Assembly (NCBI RefSeq): GCF_001562055.1
Contig: NZ_LLWE01000027.1
Location: 186,001-250,000 of the forward strand
Source: Polycladidibacter stylochi
Lineage (GTDB): Bacteria; Pseudomonadota; Alphaproteobacteria; Rhizobiales; Stappiaceae
Direction of reading: 5' to 3'
DNA: 64,000 nucleotides
The notes below the pieces were generated by a model. The model ran no database searches and had not been told where the DNA came from. It saw only the letters and a list, made by a program, of their open reading frames with translations. Of this stretch, positions 44,964-55,305 are shown one piece after another; within the stretch, counting starts at the first letter, position 1, and each line of letters opens with the position of its first letter. The position numbers and the translations under genes were made by a program.

Positions 44964-45707
44964 ATGGCAGGACATTCAAAATTCAAGAACATCATGCATC
45001 GCAAAGGGCGTCAGGACGCAGTTCGTTCCAAACTGTTTTCTCGCCTTTCTAAAGAAATTACTGTTGCTGCCAAAATGGGTGATCCTGATCCGGACAAAAA
45101 CCCGCGCCTTCGTTTAGCGGTTCAAAACGCTAAAGGGCAATCTATGCCCAAGGATAACATCCAGCGGGCTATTGCCAAAGCAACCGGTGGCGATGCGGCT
45201 AACTACGATGAAATTCGCTACGAGGGCTATGGCCCGGCAGGTACGGCAATTATTGTGGAAGTGCTGACGGATAACAAAAACCGCTCGGCGGCAAATGTTC
45301 GCTCATACTTCACAAAATATGGCGGCTCTTTGGGGGAAACAGGTTCAGTTTCATTCATGTTCGACCGTGTGGGCGAGATTGTTTACAAGCTTGAGTCAGG
45401 GGACGCGGACAGCTTAATGGAAGCTGGTATTGAAGCGGGCGCTGATGATGTGGAAACCGATGAAGACAACCACACCATTACCTGTGCTTTTGAAGACCTT
45501 TCTGAAGTGAGTAAAGCGCTTGAAGCGTCCTTGGGTGAAGCGGAATCTGTGAAGACAATCTGGAAACCGCAAAACCTGATCGAAGTGAACGAAGAAAAAG
45601 CCGGCACCATCATGAAGTTGATGGACGCTTTTGAAGATGATGACGATGTGCAGAATGTTTACTCGAACTTCGATATTTCCGAGGAAGTTCTGGCCAAATT
45701 GGGCTAA
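44964..45707 (+). CDS. yebC: YebC/PmpR family protein
   Basis: The 247-residue protein begins [20 protein letters not shown] and has the family motifs [33 protein letters not shown] and [14 protein letters not shown]. YebC proteins have been described as DNA-binding regulators and, more recently, as translation factors at proline stretches; the latter would be interesting with efp in the same window. GGGAAG precedes the ATG. The 272 bases upstream contain no gene. Confidence 0.95.
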   Translation: MAGHSKFKNIMHRKGRQDAVRSKLFSRLSKEITVAAKMGDPDPDKNPRLRLAVQNAKGQSMPKDNIQRAIAKATGGDAANYDEIRYEGYGPAGTAIIVEVLTDNKNRSAANVRSYFTKYGGSLGETGSVSFMFDRVGEIVYKLESGDADSLMEAGIEAGADDVETDEDNHTITCAFEDLSEVSKALEASLGEAESVKTIWKPQNLIEVNEEKAGTIMKLMDAFEDDDDVQNVYSNFDISEEVLAKLG

Positions 45708-45726
45708 CAGCACAAATTGACTCCAT

Positions 45727-45760
45727 AAAAAAGGCGGCTTCTGGTGAGGCCGCCTTTTTT
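45727..45760 (+). terminator. Terminator of yebC
   Basis: GGCGGCTTC (45733-45741) pairs with GAGGCCGCC (45746-45754) around TGGT, flanked by A6 and T6. It may also serve the convergent Lrp gene. Confidence 0.93.
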
Positions 45761-45784
45761 GTTTCGCATGCTTGAGCAATACTA

Positions 45785-46282
45785 TTAGCTGTCGCGTTCC
45801 AAGTCCTCTAAGTGTCCTAGGGGCAATGGTCCGTTGGATTTTACCGTGCGAATTGCAAAGTTGGAACGCACATCCTCAACGCCTTCAAGCGCCATGAGGA
45901 AGTCGGAGAGCAAGTGGTCATAGGCATCTAACGTTGGAACGACAACCTCGGCCAGAATGTCCGATTGCCCCGAGACTAAATGGCAAGAGACAACTTCTTC
46001 ACGTGCCACGACACGCTCCAATATATTTTGAATGCGATTACGATTTTGTTTTGAAATGCGCATTTCAACGAAGATTGTCATTTCCAAACCAACAGCCTTG
46101 CGGTTTACCGCCGCCCGGTAGCCGGTGATGACTTCAGCTTCCTCAAGATTTTTGACACGTCGCAAGCAGGGGGAAGGCGATAGTGCTACATTATTGGCCA
46201 GCTCAACATTGGTGAGGCGACCGTCTTTTTGTAAGTTTTTGAGTATTTCAAAGTCGATTGTGTCAAGTGATGTCTTTGGCAT
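45785..46282 (-). CDS. Lrp/AsnC family transcriptional regulator
   Basis: The 165-residue protein has the N-terminal HTH (LDTIDFEILKNLQKDGRLTN, LSPSPCLRRVKNLEEAEVI) and the RAM domain (LEMTIFVEMRISKQNRNR, SGQSDILAEVVVPTLDAYD). It is more like the classical Lrp branch than the other regulator at 17602. The TSUP gene upstream is on the same strand, 113 bases away, a possible target. No ribosome motif is strong; the first ATG is used. Confidence 0.92.
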   Translation of the reverse strand: MPKTSLDTIDFEILKNLQKDGRLTNVELANNVALSPSPCLRRVKNLEEAEVITGYRAAVNRKAVGLEMTIFVEMRISKQNRNRIQNILERVVAREEVVSCHLVSGQSDILAEVVVPTLDAYDHLLSDFLMALEGVEDVRSNFAIRTVKSNGPLPLGHLEDLERDS

Positions 46283-46394
46283 GAATTCGCTGTTTCTCTG
46301 GTTTTATAGGTGTTTTATTGCGAACATCAAGGTGATTAGATGATAAAAAAGCAGGTGGCAAGGCGTCAAAGTGACATAGACTGGTTTCGAGGGG

Positions 46395-47159
46395 TTAAAT
46401 CCGCAGATATTGTAAATAGCCATCAACTACAGGTAGGCTTGTGATGCCCGTAATCATTATAATTGTAAGGGCAATACCTTTGTAGATCTTGGGTGGTGCG
46501 AAGCGAAAACATTTGCTGCCTAGATATAAAGAGAGTGCATAAACGGGGATACCTAAAGTAAGTAAAGGAATGAGCTCGGCCGTGAAAAGGTTGTTGAGCC
46601 AAAATGAAACTATAGCGATACAGCTGGTGAGGGCAAAATAAATAATCAGATTGGCGCGAATGGTTTGCGGCTCATTTGGGCCTGAAAGCCAGAAGGATAC
46701 GACGGGTGGTCCGGACATCTGGCAGAGCCCGCTTAAAAAGCCGGAGGTTAAGCCAACAGCATAAGATGCCATGGGTTTCGGGTGTTTTTTGTATGTCCAG
46801 CCTGAAACCAAGAGCATGACCAAAGCTAAAACAATAAGCGATACGGCCCAACGCACAGCAACTGGGTTGGAAATTGAAAGAATATAGTTGCCAAGAAAAA
46901 CGGTAGGAATAGCGCCAACAAAAACATAGAAAACGGTTTTGGCCTCAAAGCTTTGATATGCTGTTTTGATTAGGGGGAGAGTGATTAGAGAGTCAAGAAG
47001 AAGAAAAAGAGTAGCAACGAGTGCCGGGGGCATAACGGTTGCAGCTGCTGGGATAAAGATCATGCCAGAGCCAAAACCTGCAAACCCACGGGTCAGCCCT
47101 GCAATGAAAAGAATGCAGAGCACAAAAATGCTATCTGTATTGACTGAGATTTCTGCCAT
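46395..47159 (-). CDS. TSUP (TauE/SafE) family permease
   Basis: The 254-residue protein has eight or so hydrophobic segments and the TSUP repeats FIAGLTRGFAGFGSGMIFIP and GFLSGLCQMSGPPVVSFWL. The substrate is an anion of unknown identity, often sulfur-containing. It shares a family but little sequence with the TSUP protein at 23190. AGGG precedes the ATG. It is divergent from ruvC, with 127 bases between starts. Confidence 0.9.
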   Translation of the reverse strand: MAEISVNTDSIFVLCILFIAGLTRGFAGFGSGMIFIPAAATVMPPALVATLFLLLDSLITLPLIKTAYQSFEAKTVFYVFVGAIPTVFLGNYILSISNPVAVRWAVSLIVLALVMLLVSGWTYKKHPKPMASYAVGLTSGFLSGLCQMSGPPVVSFWLSGPNEPQTIRANLIIYFALTSCIAIVSFWLNNLFTAELIPLLTLGIPVYALSLYLGSKCFRFAPPKIYKGIALTIIMITGITSLPVVDGYLQYLRI

Positions 47160-47286
47160 GAAGCCCTGTAAAGATAAAAGTAATAATAATTGTGGGTATC
47201 ACGGCGCTGGTGATAACACTAGTTCGACCAGTATATTTCTATCAAGGCTAGCATCTCGTGATAACTTTTGTTAGCGGTTTGTTCTT

Positions 47287-47808
47287 ATGAAGCAACCGAT
47301 TCGAATACTGGGTATTGACCCGGGTTTACGCCGTACGGGCTGGGGCGTGATTGATGCTGTTGGCAACAGAATGAGTTTTGTTGGCAGTGGTACTTTGACA
47401 TCCAGCGCCGACAAATCTTTGGCCGAGCGTTTAAAGCAACTGCATGATGGCCTGCAAAATGTTATTGAGCGTATGCAGCCACATGAAACAGCTGTTGAGA
47501 ATACGTTTGTCAACAAAGACGCCGGCGCAACGCTAAAACTGGGGCAAGCACGCGGCATTGCCTTGTTAGTACCATCACTTCATGAGCTGGCAGTAGCGGA
47601 ATATGCCCCGAACCTGGTTAAGAAAACGGTGGTGGGTACAGGGCACGCGGATAAAGAGCAAATTCGTATGATGGTGAAGGTGCTTATGCCTCGAGCAACA
47701 TTTAATTCGGATGATGCGGCAGATGCGCTGGCAATTGCCATTTGTCACGCACAGCACCGCGGGGCGGCATCATCACGGCTGGCAGAAGCGGGAGTGCGGA
47801 CGAAATGA
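47287..47808 (+). CDS. ruvC: Holliday junction resolvase RuvC
   Basis: The 173-residue nuclease has the acidic catalytic residues: D11 in [16 protein letters not shown]71 in [10 protein letters not shown], and D143/D146 in [12 protein letters not shown]. It cuts Holliday junctions moved by RuvAB. Its TGA overlaps the ruvA ATG by four bases. It starts the ruvCAB-ybgC operon. Confidence 0.97.
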   Translation: MKQPIRILGIDPGLRRTGWGVIDAVGNRMSFVGSGTLTSSADKSLAERLKQLHDGLQNVIERMQPHETAVENTFVNKDAGATLKLGQARGIALLVPSLHELAVAEYAPNLVKKTVVGTGHADKEQIRMMVKVLMPRATFNSDDAADALAIAICHAQHRGAASSRLAEAGVRTK

Positions 47809-48422
47809 TTGGTAAACTAAAAGGCATTGTTGATAGCTATGGTGATGATTACGTCCTGCTGGACGTGCAGGGTGTTTGTTACCAGGTGCATTGCCCCTCG
47901 CGTGTTCTGCAACATTTGCCTAGGGTCGGCGAAGCGGGGAGCGTTTCTATTGAAACGGTTGTGCGTGAAGATATGATCCGCCTTTATGGTTTTGCCAATG
48001 ACAGCGAGCGCGAATGGTTTCGTCTGCTTACAACGGTGCAAGGGGTTGGTGCCAAGGTTGCGCTGGCCATTTTGGGTATTATGCCAGCAAATGAAGTTGC
48101 CAATGCCATTGCGCTGGGCGATAAGGCGAGTGTTATGCGCGCGCCGGGCGTGGGTAAGAAAGTTGCCGAGCGTATTGTGGCCGAGCTGAAGGATAAAGCA
48201 CCTAACTTTGCCAGCGTTGATCAAGGTAGTATTGAGGTAGCGCAGGCCGCCCAAGCCGATCTTGGCTCCAGTGCAGTTGCTGACGCTGTTTCTGCCCTGA
48301 GCAACTTGGGCTATCAAAGCGCGCAGGCATCCGCTGCGGTGGCCGCAGCACTTAAAACAGCCGGAGAAGATGCCCCGGCCGAAAAATTAATTCGCCTTGG
48401 ACTTAAGGAACTTGCACAATGA
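47805..48422 (+). CDS. ruvA: Holliday junction DNA helicase subunit RuvA
   Basis: The 205-residue protein begins [20 protein letters not shown] (OB domain), has the helix-hairpin-helix segments [17 protein letters not shown] and [21 protein letters not shown], and domain III at the C-terminus that drives RuvB. The longer frame to 47742 is rejected because RuvA homology and the ATGA overlap with ruvC both point to 47805. It overlaps ruvB by four bases. Confidence 0.97.
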   Translation: MIGKLKGIVDSYGDDYVLLDVQGVCYQVHCPSRVLQHLPRVGEAGSVSIETVVREDMIRLYGFANDSEREWFRLLTTVQGVGAKVALAILGIMPANEVANAIALGDKASVMRAPGVGKKVAERIVAELKDKAPNFASVDQGSIEVAQAAQADLGSSAVADAVSALSNLGYQSAQASAAVAAALKTAGEDAPAEKLIRLGLKELAQ

Positions 48423-49471
48423 CAACTGACGGCCAACGTCTGGTGACCCCTGAAATTCTCGGCGATGAAATTGACGGCAGCATGCGGCCGCAAACACTGG
48501 ATGATTTTACCGGTCAAAAGCTGGCGCGAGAGAATCTTAAGGTATTTATTGGTGCAGCCAAAGCCCGACAGGAAGCGTTAGACCACGTTTTGTTTGTAGG
48601 GCCTCCGGGGTTGGGGAAAACCACTTTGGCGCAGATTATGGCGCGTGAATTGGGTGTTAACTTCCGTGCTACATCCGGTCCGGTGATTGCCAAGTCTGGT
48701 GACCTTGCCGCCCTGTTGACCAATCTGGAAGATCGGGATGTGTTGTTCATTGACGAGATTCACCGTTTGAACCCCGCTGTTGAAGAAGTCCTTTATCCGG
48801 CGATGGAAGATTATCAGCTGGACTTGATTATTGGCGAGGGACCTGCGGCGCGATCTGTCAAAATCGATCTGGCCAAGTTCACGCTTGTGGCGGCAACAAC
48901 GCGTTTGGGACTGCTGACAACCCCTTTGCGCGACCGTTTTGGCATTCCTGTGCGGTTGGAGTTTTATACGCCGGAAGAACTGGAGCTGATTGTCAAGCGT
49001 GGGGCGCGTTTGTTGGGCATTGGTATGAGCGAAGAGGGTGCGCGGGAAATTGCCAAACGCTCACGAGGGACACCGCGTATTGCCGGGCGACTTTTGCGCC
49101 GGGTCCGTGATTTTGCCATCGTGGCAGGAGACGCAGAAATTGATAGAGGTTTGGCGGACCGTGCATTGGGACAGCTTGAAGTAGATAAAGCGGGCCTTGA
49201 TAGTTTGGACCGTCGTTATTTGAATCAGGTCGCGCGCAACTTCGGTGGAGGACCAGTGGGAATTGAAACCATCGCCGCTGCACTTTCCGAACCGCGTGAT
49301 GCTATTGAAGAAATTGTCGAGCCGTACCTTATTCAAAATGGCTTTTTACAACGCACTCCGCGCGGCAGGATTTTAACGCGTATTGCCTTTGCCCATTTAG
49401 GGCTTGCTGTTCCAGATGACGTGTCCATACCACAAATGCAATTATTTGGTGACGAGGATACAAATTTATAA
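48419..49471 (+). CDS. ruvB: Holliday junction DNA helicase ATPase RuvB
   Basis: The 350-residue AAA+ motor has [12 protein letters not shown] at the start, Walker [14 protein letters not shown], Walker [13 protein letters not shown], sensor 1 [19 protein letters not shown] with the arginine finger, and the C-terminal winged helix ending [12 protein letters not shown]. It drives branch migration. Its stop overlaps the ybgC start by one base (TAATG). Confidence 0.97.
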   Translation: MTTDGQRLVTPEILGDEIDGSMRPQTLDDFTGQKLARENLKVFIGAAKARQEALDHVLFVGPPGLGKTTLAQIMARELGVNFRATSGPVIAKSGDLAALLTNLEDRDVLFIDEIHRLNPAVEEVLYPAMEDYQLDLIIGEGPAARSVKIDLAKFTLVAATTRLGLLTTPLRDRFGIPVRLEFYTPEELELIVKRGARLLGIGMSEEGAREIAKRSRGTPRIAGRLLRRVRDFAIVAGDAEIDRGLADRALGQLEVDKAGLDSLDRRYLNQVARNFGGGPVGIETIAAALSEPRDAIEEIVEPYLIQNGFLQRTPRGRILTRIAFAHLGLAVPDDVSIPQMQLFGDEDTNL

Positions 49472-49950
49472 TGAGCGATATTAAAGAGTTTGAATGCAAT
49501 AAAACGCAGAATATTGGCGGGGGATTCGAAGGCAAAATCCACAAGCTTCCGATACGGGTTTATTATGAAGATACCGATTTTACCGGCATCGTTTACCATG
49601 CCGCTTTTTTGCGGTTTATCGAACGTGGGCGTACTGAGTTCCTGCGTTTAAGCGGGGTACATCACCATGAGCTTGATGCAGGTGTCCATGGAGAAAAGCT
49701 GGCATTTGCTGTGCGTCATATGGATATTAATTACATTAGCCCCGCGAAAATAGATGATTTGCTTGAAGTGCATACTTCTATGACCCTACTTAAAGGTGCG
49801 CGTATTGTTATGGAGCAGTGCATTAAGCGCCAAGATACAACGCTGTTTACGGCTGTGGTAACGATAGCAGTAATAAACGAGGACGCACGCCCCAGACGTT
49901 TACCAGCAGAGTTGGTGGCACTACTACCAGAGGTGCATTCGCAATTTTAG
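49471..49950 (+). CDS. ybgC: Tol-Pal-associated acyl-CoA thioesterase YbgC
   Basis: The 159-residue hot-dog-fold thioesterase contains IRVYYEDTDFTGIVYHAAFL with the catalytic Asp and RGRTEFLR, the YbgC signature. It hydrolyses short acyl-CoAs at the membrane and usually opens the tol-pal cluster. Here it is coupled to ruvB by a one-base overlap and followed by tolQ after about 230 bases. The N-terminal 20 residues (SDIKEFECNKTQNIGGG) are an unconserved extension. Confidence 0.92.
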   Translation: MSDIKEFECNKTQNIGGGFEGKIHKLPIRVYYEDTDFTGIVYHAAFLRFIERGRTEFLRLSGVHHHELDAGVHGEKLAFAVRHMDINYISPAKIDDLLEVHTSMTLLKGARIVMEQCIKRQDTTLFTAVVTIAVINEDARPRRLPAELVALLPEVHSQF

Positions 49951-50181
49951 CGTCCCTTTGACACCAAATTAATGAACTCTAGAGAGTCGCTTCTAAAAAA
50001 TAGTTGGTCATTAAGTATTCAGTAACCTTAACGGGTTCTTTTTATTTGTAAGTTATTTGTTGGTTAAGTCGAAGTTTTGCCAAATTCGGCAGGCAGATAG
50101 GCAACAACTCAATAATTCATGCGTATTGCAAAAGTGGTTTGCAATACCAACGTGCTTTTTCGGGCGAAAGGTCCTTTGTCA

Positions 50182-50898
50182 ATGGGTTCTGATGGAGTTG
50201 CACAAGTTGCGCTGAGTGCACCAGTTGAAGGGGTGTCTTACCTCTCGCTGTTTTTCGAAGCGGATATTGTGGTCAAGGTGGTTATGCTCGGGCTTATGGC
50301 TGCATCCATTTGGAGCTGGGCGATTATTTTTGACAAGGTGATTTTATATCGACGCACCAAGCGGCAAATGGATCGCTTTGAAAATGTGTTTTGGTCCGGT
50401 CAGTCTCTTGAAGAGCTTTACAAGTCCTTATCAACTCGGGCCAATGATGGCATGGCGGCATTGTTTGTAGCTGCCATGCGTGAATGGAAACGCTCACTGG
50501 AAGGGCAAAAGCCCGCAATTGCCAGTTTGCAACAACGTATTGACAGGGTGATGGATTTAACCATTTCCCGCGAAGTGGAAGCTTTGGAAAAACGGTTGTT
50601 GTTCTTGGCGACAATCGGTAGCGCTGCCCCGTTTATTGGGCTGTTTGGAACCGTTTGGGGCATTATGGGGTCTTTCACCTCTATTGCTGCTTCTAAAAAC
50701 ACCAGTCTGGCCGTTGTTGCGCCGGGTATTGCTGAGGCACTATTCGCCACCGGTATTGGTCTCGTGGCCGCTATTCCGGCGGTTATCGCCTACAATAAAT
50801 TGCAGTCTGATGCGGGTAAACTTGGAGCTCGTATGGAGGGGTTTGCCGACGAGTTTTCGGCTATTCTTTCGCGCCGTATTGATGAGCGGGTGTCGTAA
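50182..50898 (+). CDS. tolQ: Tol-Pal system protein TolQ
   Basis: The 238-residue inner-membrane protein has three spans (about 15-38, 135-160, 170-192 from the ATG at 50182) and the TolQ/ExbB core FLATIGSAAPFIGLFGTVWGIMGSF (in part GSAAPFIGLFGTVWGIM). With TolR it forms the proton channel that energises TolA. AAAGG ten bases before 50182 and the usual length favour this start over 50119. tolR follows without a gap. Confidence 0.95.
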   Translation: MGSDGVAQVALSAPVEGVSYLSLFFEADIVVKVVMLGLMAASIWSWAIIFDKVILYRRTKRQMDRFENVFWSGQSLEELYKSLSTRANDGMAALFVAAMREWKRSLEGQKPAIASLQQRIDRVMDLTISREVEALEKRLLFLATIGSAAPFIGLFGTVWGIMGSFTSIAASKNTSLAVVAPGIAEALFATGIGLVAAIPAVIAYNKLQSDAGKLGARMEGFADEFSAILSRRIDERVS

Positions 50899-51357
50899 AT
50901 GGGCATGGCAGCAGGGACAAACTCAAGCGGGCCCAAAAAGCGGCGGGGGCGTTCTCGCCATGCGCATGCGCCCATGAGCGAGATAAACGTTACACCCATG
51001 GTGGATGTGATGTTGGTTCTCCTGATTATTTTCATGGTTTCTGCGCCGCTATTAACCGTGGGCGTGCCAATTGACCTGCCTGAAACGCGGGCCAAACAGC
51101 TTGACGGTGATACCGAGCCCATAGCCATTTCTGTCAATAGCTCGGGGCAGGTGTTTATTCAAGATACCGAAATTCCGCTTGATGAACTGATTCCAAAACT
51201 GACAGCGATTGCCAAGGGGGGATATGACGAGCGCATTTATGTGCGCGGTGATCAAGATGCCGACTATGGCGTTATCATGAAGGTGATGGGGCGTATCAAC
51301 GCGGCTGGTTTTAAGCGTATTGGTATGGTGACGCGGGAAGAGCAGGGCGGTTCTTAG
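50899..51357 (+). CDS. tolR: Tol-Pal system protein TolR
   Basis: The 152-residue protein has one membrane span with the proton-carrying D36 in NVTPMVDVMLVLLIIFMV, then a periplasmic ExbD-like domain (VPIDLPETRAK, IYVRGDQDADYG). It works with TolQ. The ATG directly follows the tolQ stop, and tolA directly follows the tolR stop, so the three are one translational unit. Confidence 0.96.
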   Translation: MGMAAGTNSSGPKKRRGRSRHAHAPMSEINVTPMVDVMLVLLIIFMVSAPLLTVGVPIDLPETRAKQLDGDTEPIAISVNSSGQVFIQDTEIPLDELIPKLTAIAKGGYDERIYVRGDQDADYGVIMKVMGRINAAGFKRIGMVTREEQGGS

Positions 51358-52284
51358 ATGCGCAAGGCTTTGATCGCTTCTGTTTCAGCTCACGTTTTAT
51401 TGTTAGGCGCAGGGTTTATTGCGCTGCCGGATGTGGATAGTCTAACGGCTGAGCCAGTGGAATCGCTACCTGTTGATTTGGTGAGTATAGAAGAGCTGAC
51501 CAAGCTGCAACAAGGTGCTGCCCAAGCGAAAAAAGTAAAAGAATCATCAATTGCACCGGCGAAAAAGCCGCGCCCTCCTGTCAAAAAAGAGCAGCCCAAA
51601 GGGCAAAGTAACAACGATAATAATAAAAACGCCCCGCAAAAGAAGGCTCGAAACGAGAATGCAAGAGCTCCCGAACCGCAACCCGCACCTCCTCAAAAAA
51701 TTGAGCCAAAGCAACCAAGTCCGAAGTTAGAAACGGCTGATAGTCAGGCGGAAGTTGGGCCGGAAGCAAAAAAAGAAGATAAACCGAAGCAGCTTGTCAA
51801 AGTTCGGCCACGGGTTAAGCCTAGATTCCAACCGCAAAAGCAAGAGAAGCCGAAGAAAAATAACTTCGACCCAAATAAAATTGCAGCTCTATTGAACAAA
51901 ACGACCCCAAGTGGTGGCGGGGTGGCACAAGATACCACGCCGACCTCGTTGGGCGTGCAGAGCGGACAGCAAAACGTGAAGTTATCTCTATCCGAGCTAG
52001 ATGCTTTACGTGGCCAGATTGCCCGTTGTTGGAACCCGCCCGTCGGTGCTGTTGGTGCTGAAACTTTGATTGTGAGTTTGCAATTTGATCTGTCCAGAAA
52101 TGGCGAAGTTCAAGGTTCGCCAATGGTGTTGAATTCGATATCGCATCCGGCTTTCGGGGCTGCCGCACAAAGTGCGATACGAGCTGTTTATCGCTGTGCC
52201 CCCTATAATTTGCCAGTGGCTAAATATCAGTCGTGGCAGACCGTGAAAATTAATTTTGATCCAAGAGCAATGCTTGGTTACTAG
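51358..52284 (+). CDS. tolA: Tol-Pal system protein TolA
   Basis: The 308-residue protein has an N-terminal membrane anchor (about 5-25), a long K/P/Q/N-rich central region (about 50-190), and a C-terminal TonB-like domain with RGQIARCWNPPVGAVGAE, VQGSPMVLNS and AIRAVYRCAPYNLP. It spans the periplasm to reach Pal and TolB. The central region is lysine- and proline-rich rather than the alanine-rich helix seen in E. coli, normal for this class. Confidence 0.93.
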   Translation: MRKALIASVSAHVLLLGAGFIALPDVDSLTAEPVESLPVDLVSIEELTKLQQGAAQAKKVKESSIAPAKKPRPPVKKEQPKGQSNNDNNKNAPQKKARNENARAPEPQPAPPQKIEPKQPSPKLETADSQAEVGPEAKKEDKPKQLVKVRPRVKPRFQPQKQEKPKKNNFDPNKIAALLNKTTPSGGGVAQDTTPTSLGVQSGQQNVKLSLSELDALRGQIARCWNPPVGAVGAETLIVSLQFDLSRNGEVQGSPMVLNSISHPAFGAAAQSAIRAVYRCAPYNLPVAKYQSWQTVKINFDPRAMLGY

Positions 52285-52308
52285 GAATTGGAAAGGGAAC
52301 CCTAGAAT

Positions 52309-53676
52309 ATGTCAAAGGCCTTTTCGCTGATAAAAGCGCAAAGTTCAAAGCGCTTGTTTTATAAAATGCGCTGTTTTGCTGGTGGTGCCCTTGCTTTGCT
52401 TGCAAGTAGTTTTGTCACGCAGCCCGCATTTGCGTTGTTAGAACTGGATATTACACAGGGTAATGTTCAGCCTATGCCTATTGCACTCCCCTTTTTGGCG
52501 GGCGTAGGTACTCAGACAGGTATGGCTGAAGATATCAGCAATGTAATCTGGGCGGATTTGCAACGTTCCGGCTTATTTGCACCCATTGATCGCCAAGCCT
52601 ACATTCAAAAGGGCATGAATGCCAATAGCATGCCACGATTTGGCGACTGGCGTACCATTGGCTCGCAAGCCTTGGTGAGTGGCTCGATTGTGGCACAGCC
52701 TGACGGGCAAATTAAAGCCGAGTTTCGCCTTTGGGATGTATTTGCAGGACAACAGCTGATTGGTCAGCAGTTTTTTACGCGGCCGGATAACTGGCGCCGC
52801 CTTGCGCACATCATAGCTGATTCCATTTATCAACGGTTGACGGGGGAAAAAGGGTATTTCGATACCCGCATTGTGTTCATTGATGAAACGGGGCCTAAAG
52901 ACAAACGCCGCAAAAGGTTGGCGATTATGGATCAGGACGGGGCCAATGTGCGCTACCTCACACGCGGGGATAACCTTGTGCTCACGCCGCGGTTTTCGCC
53001 AGTGCGCCAAGAAGTGACGTACATGTCCTATCAAGGGCAGAATCCGCAGGTGTATCTGTTTAATATTGAAACTGGACAGCGGGAAATGCTGGGCCATTTT
53101 CCCGGTATGACATTTGCGCCGCGATTCTCGCCAGATGGGCAAAGCGTGATTATGAGTTTGCAGCAGGGCAGTAATGCCAATCTGTTTTTAATGGATTTGC
53201 GCTCACGGCGGACAACACGGCTCACCAATACACCGGCCATTGACACCAGTCCCTCTTTCTCTCCTGATGGCCGGCAAGTGGTCTTTGAGAGCGATCGTGG
53301 GGGAACACAGCAGCTTTACGTGATGAACTCGGATGGTAGCAATGCACATCGCATTAGCTTTGGGCCAGGGCGATATTCAACGCCGGTATGGTCTCCACGT
53401 GGTGACTTGATTGCTTTTACCAAGGTGAATCAAGGGCGTTTTATGATTGGAGTTATGCGCCCTGATGGTAAGGGTGAGCGAATCTTGACCGAGGGCTACC
53501 ATAATGAAGGCCCGGCATGGGCACCGAATGGGCGGGTGCTTATCTTTTTCCGCGATACACCGGGAGAAAAAGGCGGGCCAAAGGTTTGGACTGTGGACTT
53601 AACAGGGTACAATGAGCGCGAATTGCAAACACCGGGATTCGCCTCTGATCCGGCGTGGTCACCTGTACTTGAGTGA
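52309..53676 (+). CDS. tolB: Tol-Pal system beta-propeller protein TolB
   Basis: The 455-residue precursor has a signal peptide (cleavage near AFA-LL), the TolB N-terminal domain ([32 protein letters not shown]) and a six-bladed propeller with the repeats [36 protein letters not shown] and [12 protein letters not shown]. It is periplasmic and links TolA with Pal. AAAGGGAA lies ten bases before the ATG; an alternative Met at 52363 lacks a site. Confidence 0.95.
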   Translation: MSKAFSLIKAQSSKRLFYKMRCFAGGALALLASSFVTQPAFALLELDITQGNVQPMPIALPFLAGVGTQTGMAEDISNVIWADLQRSGLFAPIDRQAYIQKGMNANSMPRFGDWRTIGSQALVSGSIVAQPDGQIKAEFRLWDVFAGQQLIGQQFFTRPDNWRRLAHIIADSIYQRLTGEKGYFDTRIVFIDETGPKDKRRKRLAIMDQDGANVRYLTRGDNLVLTPRFSPVRQEVTYMSYQGQNPQVYLFNIETGQREMLGHFPGMTFAPRFSPDGQSVIMSLQQGSNANLFLMDLRSRRTTRLTNTPAIDTSPSFSPDGRQVVFESDRGGTQQLYVMNSDGSNAHRISFGPGRYSTPVWSPRGDLIAFTKVNQGRFMIGVMRPDGKGERILTEGYHNEGPAWAPNGRVLIFFRDTPGEKGGPKVWTVDLTGYNERELQTPGFASDPAWSPVLE

Positions 53677-53779
53677 TAAGAGGATAAACAGTACTCGCAG
53701 ATTGCCAATCTGCTAGGGGAAGCGAGTGCTGAGTTGATAAATCGTCTGAAAAGACAGTGAATTGGACAAACGCGTATTC

Positions 53780-53800
53780 TATCCCCTTTAAAGGGGGATA
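53780..53800 (+). promoter_or_regulatory. Near-perfect palindrome in the tolB-pal spacer
   Basis: TATCCCCTTT (53780-53789) is followed at once by AAAGGGGGATA, a loop-poor inverted repeat with one extra G. It lies 38 bases before the pal start. It could be an mRNA hairpin that separates pal expression from tolB, or an operator. Confidence 0.45.
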
Positions 53801-53837
53801 TTTCAGCGTTTCGCACTGAGGATTTTAGGAGTTTAAA

Positions 53838-54332
53838 ATGTTGAAAAAAAGTTGGCAGGGCAAACAGTTAAAAATAGCTGGAGTTATTGCCTTTGGTTTG
53901 TTGGCAACAGCTTGTTCGCAAACGCGGCCGGAACTTGCCGCGAGTGCGAATGGTAGCGTTGCAGCGGGGACAAGTCAGGACTTTGTTGTCAATGTGGGCG
54001 ATCGAATTTACTTCCTCAATGACCAGACTGCTTTAAGCGGTGAAGCGCGGATGGTATTGGATAAGCAAGCCATGTGGTTGAACAATTACGGTGCATACAC
54101 TGTAACAATTGAAGGCCATGCGGATGAGCGCGGTACACGCCAATACAATATTGCATTGGGTGCACGCCGTGCAGCGGCAACCAAAGACTATTTAGTATCG
54201 CGCGGCGTGAGTCCTTCGCGAATTAAAACAATATCTTATGGTAAAGAGCGGCCTGTTGCTGTTTGTAATGCAGAAAGCTGCTGGAGCCAGAATCGCCGTG
54301 CTGTAACTGTTTTGAATGGCGCTGGTAGTTAA
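53838..54332 (+). CDS. pal: Peptidoglycan-associated lipoprotein Pal
   Basis: The 164-residue lipoprotein precursor has a lipobox-like LLATAC with Cys26 and then an OmpA-like domain: VNVGDRIYFLNDQTALSGEA, IEGHADERGTRQYNIALGARRA (in part EGHADERGTRQYN) and NRRAVTVL. It anchors the outer membrane to peptidoglycan and is recruited by Tol. The -3 position of the lipobox is Ala instead of Leu, a tolerated variant. Confidence 0.96.
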   Translation: MLKKSWQGKQLKIAGVIAFGLLATACSQTRPELAASANGSVAAGTSQDFVVNVGDRIYFLNDQTALSGEARMVLDKQAMWLNNYGAYTVTIEGHADERGTRQYNIALGARRAAATKDYLVSRGVSPSRIKTISYGKERPVAVCNAESCWSQNRRAVTVLNGAGS

Positions 54333-54336
54333 TTAT

Positions 54337-54353
54337 CACTACTTAATGTAGTG
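54337..54353 (+). terminator. Weak hairpin between pal and cpoB
   Basis: CACTAC (54337-54342) pairs with GTAGTG (54348-54353) around TTAAT, followed by TTTAGATT. It is short and probably partial. Confidence 0.45.
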
Positions 54354-54396
54354 TTTAGATTGTCTGGCCTGCGGTTTTAGGCACAGGAGTTTAATT

Positions 54397-55305
54397 ATGG
54401 CATTTGGCCTGAAAAAAGTAAGTGTTGCCTTGTTGGTGAGCACTTGTCTTGCTTGTTCAGTTGCACCGGCATCGGCGCAACTGTTTGGAAAGTCTAATGA
54501 AGAGACGGCCCAAAATACGGCCCGTCTGGTTCAGCTTGAAGATCAAGTGCGCCAGTTAACGGGGCGGATTGAAGAGATGGGACACCAGATTCGAACTCTT
54601 GAAGACCAAAACCGCCGTATGCAGGAAGATAATGAATACCGTTTGCAACAGTTGGAGGAAAAAGCGGGGATAAGCCCGCCTGTTGCTTTAAAACAGCCTG
54701 AAGCAACGGCCGTTTCTCCAGGCCCTAATGGGCAATCCCAAGCAAATTCAGGGGCTGCTTTAAAGCAAAATCCAGCTGTAAACACGCAGGGCCAAGGTGG
54801 TAACGGCGGACCGCTTGATCTTTCGGCACTGGGAGGACAGGCTAATGTGGCGGTACAGGGTGGACAGAGCGATGTTGCGAGCGGTCAATTCAGCGGTGAC
54901 GTGAATAGTTTGCTCACCGGAGATGCCAAAGCCGATTATAATGCCATCTACGGCTTGTTGGTTGACGGGCATTATGCGGCAGCAGCTAAGGGTTTTGATA
55001 CATATTTGGGAATGTATCCCGATTTCGAAATGGCCCCCAACGCACAGCATTGGCTCGGGGAAAGCTATTTGGCACAAAAGAACTATCAAAAAGCTGCGGA
55101 AGCATTTTTGAAAAGCTACACGGACTACCCCGAGAGCGAGCTTGCGCCAAATAGCCTGTTAAAGCTGGGTAACTCATTGATTGCTTTGGGTAATAAAGAT
55201 ACAGCATGTGCGACCTTTGACGAGCTGCTGAAAGTTTACCCCTTTGCGCAGCCGAATATTTTACAGCGCACTAAAGAAGAGAAAAAACAAGCACAATGCT
55301 CCTAG
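54397..55305 (+). CDS. cpoB: Cell division coordinator CpoB (YbgF)
   Basis: The 302-residue protein has a signal peptide (cleavage near ASA-QL), an N-terminal coiled coil (about 35-90: RLVQLEDQVRQLTGRIEEMG, LEDQNRRMQEDNEYRLQQLE) that trimerises in YbgF, a Gly/Gln-rich linker, and C-terminal TPRs (AKADYNAIYGLLVDGHYAAA, APNAQHWLGESYLAQKNYQK, LAPNSLLKLGNSLIALGNKD). It couples peptidoglycan synthesis and Tol constriction. It is the last gene of the tol-pal cluster. A hairpin overlaps its stop. Confidence 0.93.
   Translation: MAFGLKKVSVALLVSTCLACSVAPASAQLFGKSNEETAQNTARLVQLEDQVRQLTGRIEEMGHQIRTLEDQNRRMQEDNEYRLQQLEEKAGISPPVALKQPEATAVSPGPNGQSQANSGAALKQNPAVNTQGQGGNGGPLDLSALGGQANVAVQGGQSDVASGQFSGDVNSLLTGDAKADYNAIYGLLVDGHYAAAAKGFDTYLGMYPDFEMAPNAQHWLGESYLAQKNYQKAAEAFLKSYTDYPESELAPNSLLKLGNSLIALGNKDTACATFDELLKVYPFAQPNILQRTKEEKKQAQCS

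Noticed and set aside
47742-47804. Longer N-terminus for RuvA
   Set aside because: It would lie inside ruvC in another frame; RuvA homology begins at MIGKLKG (47805).
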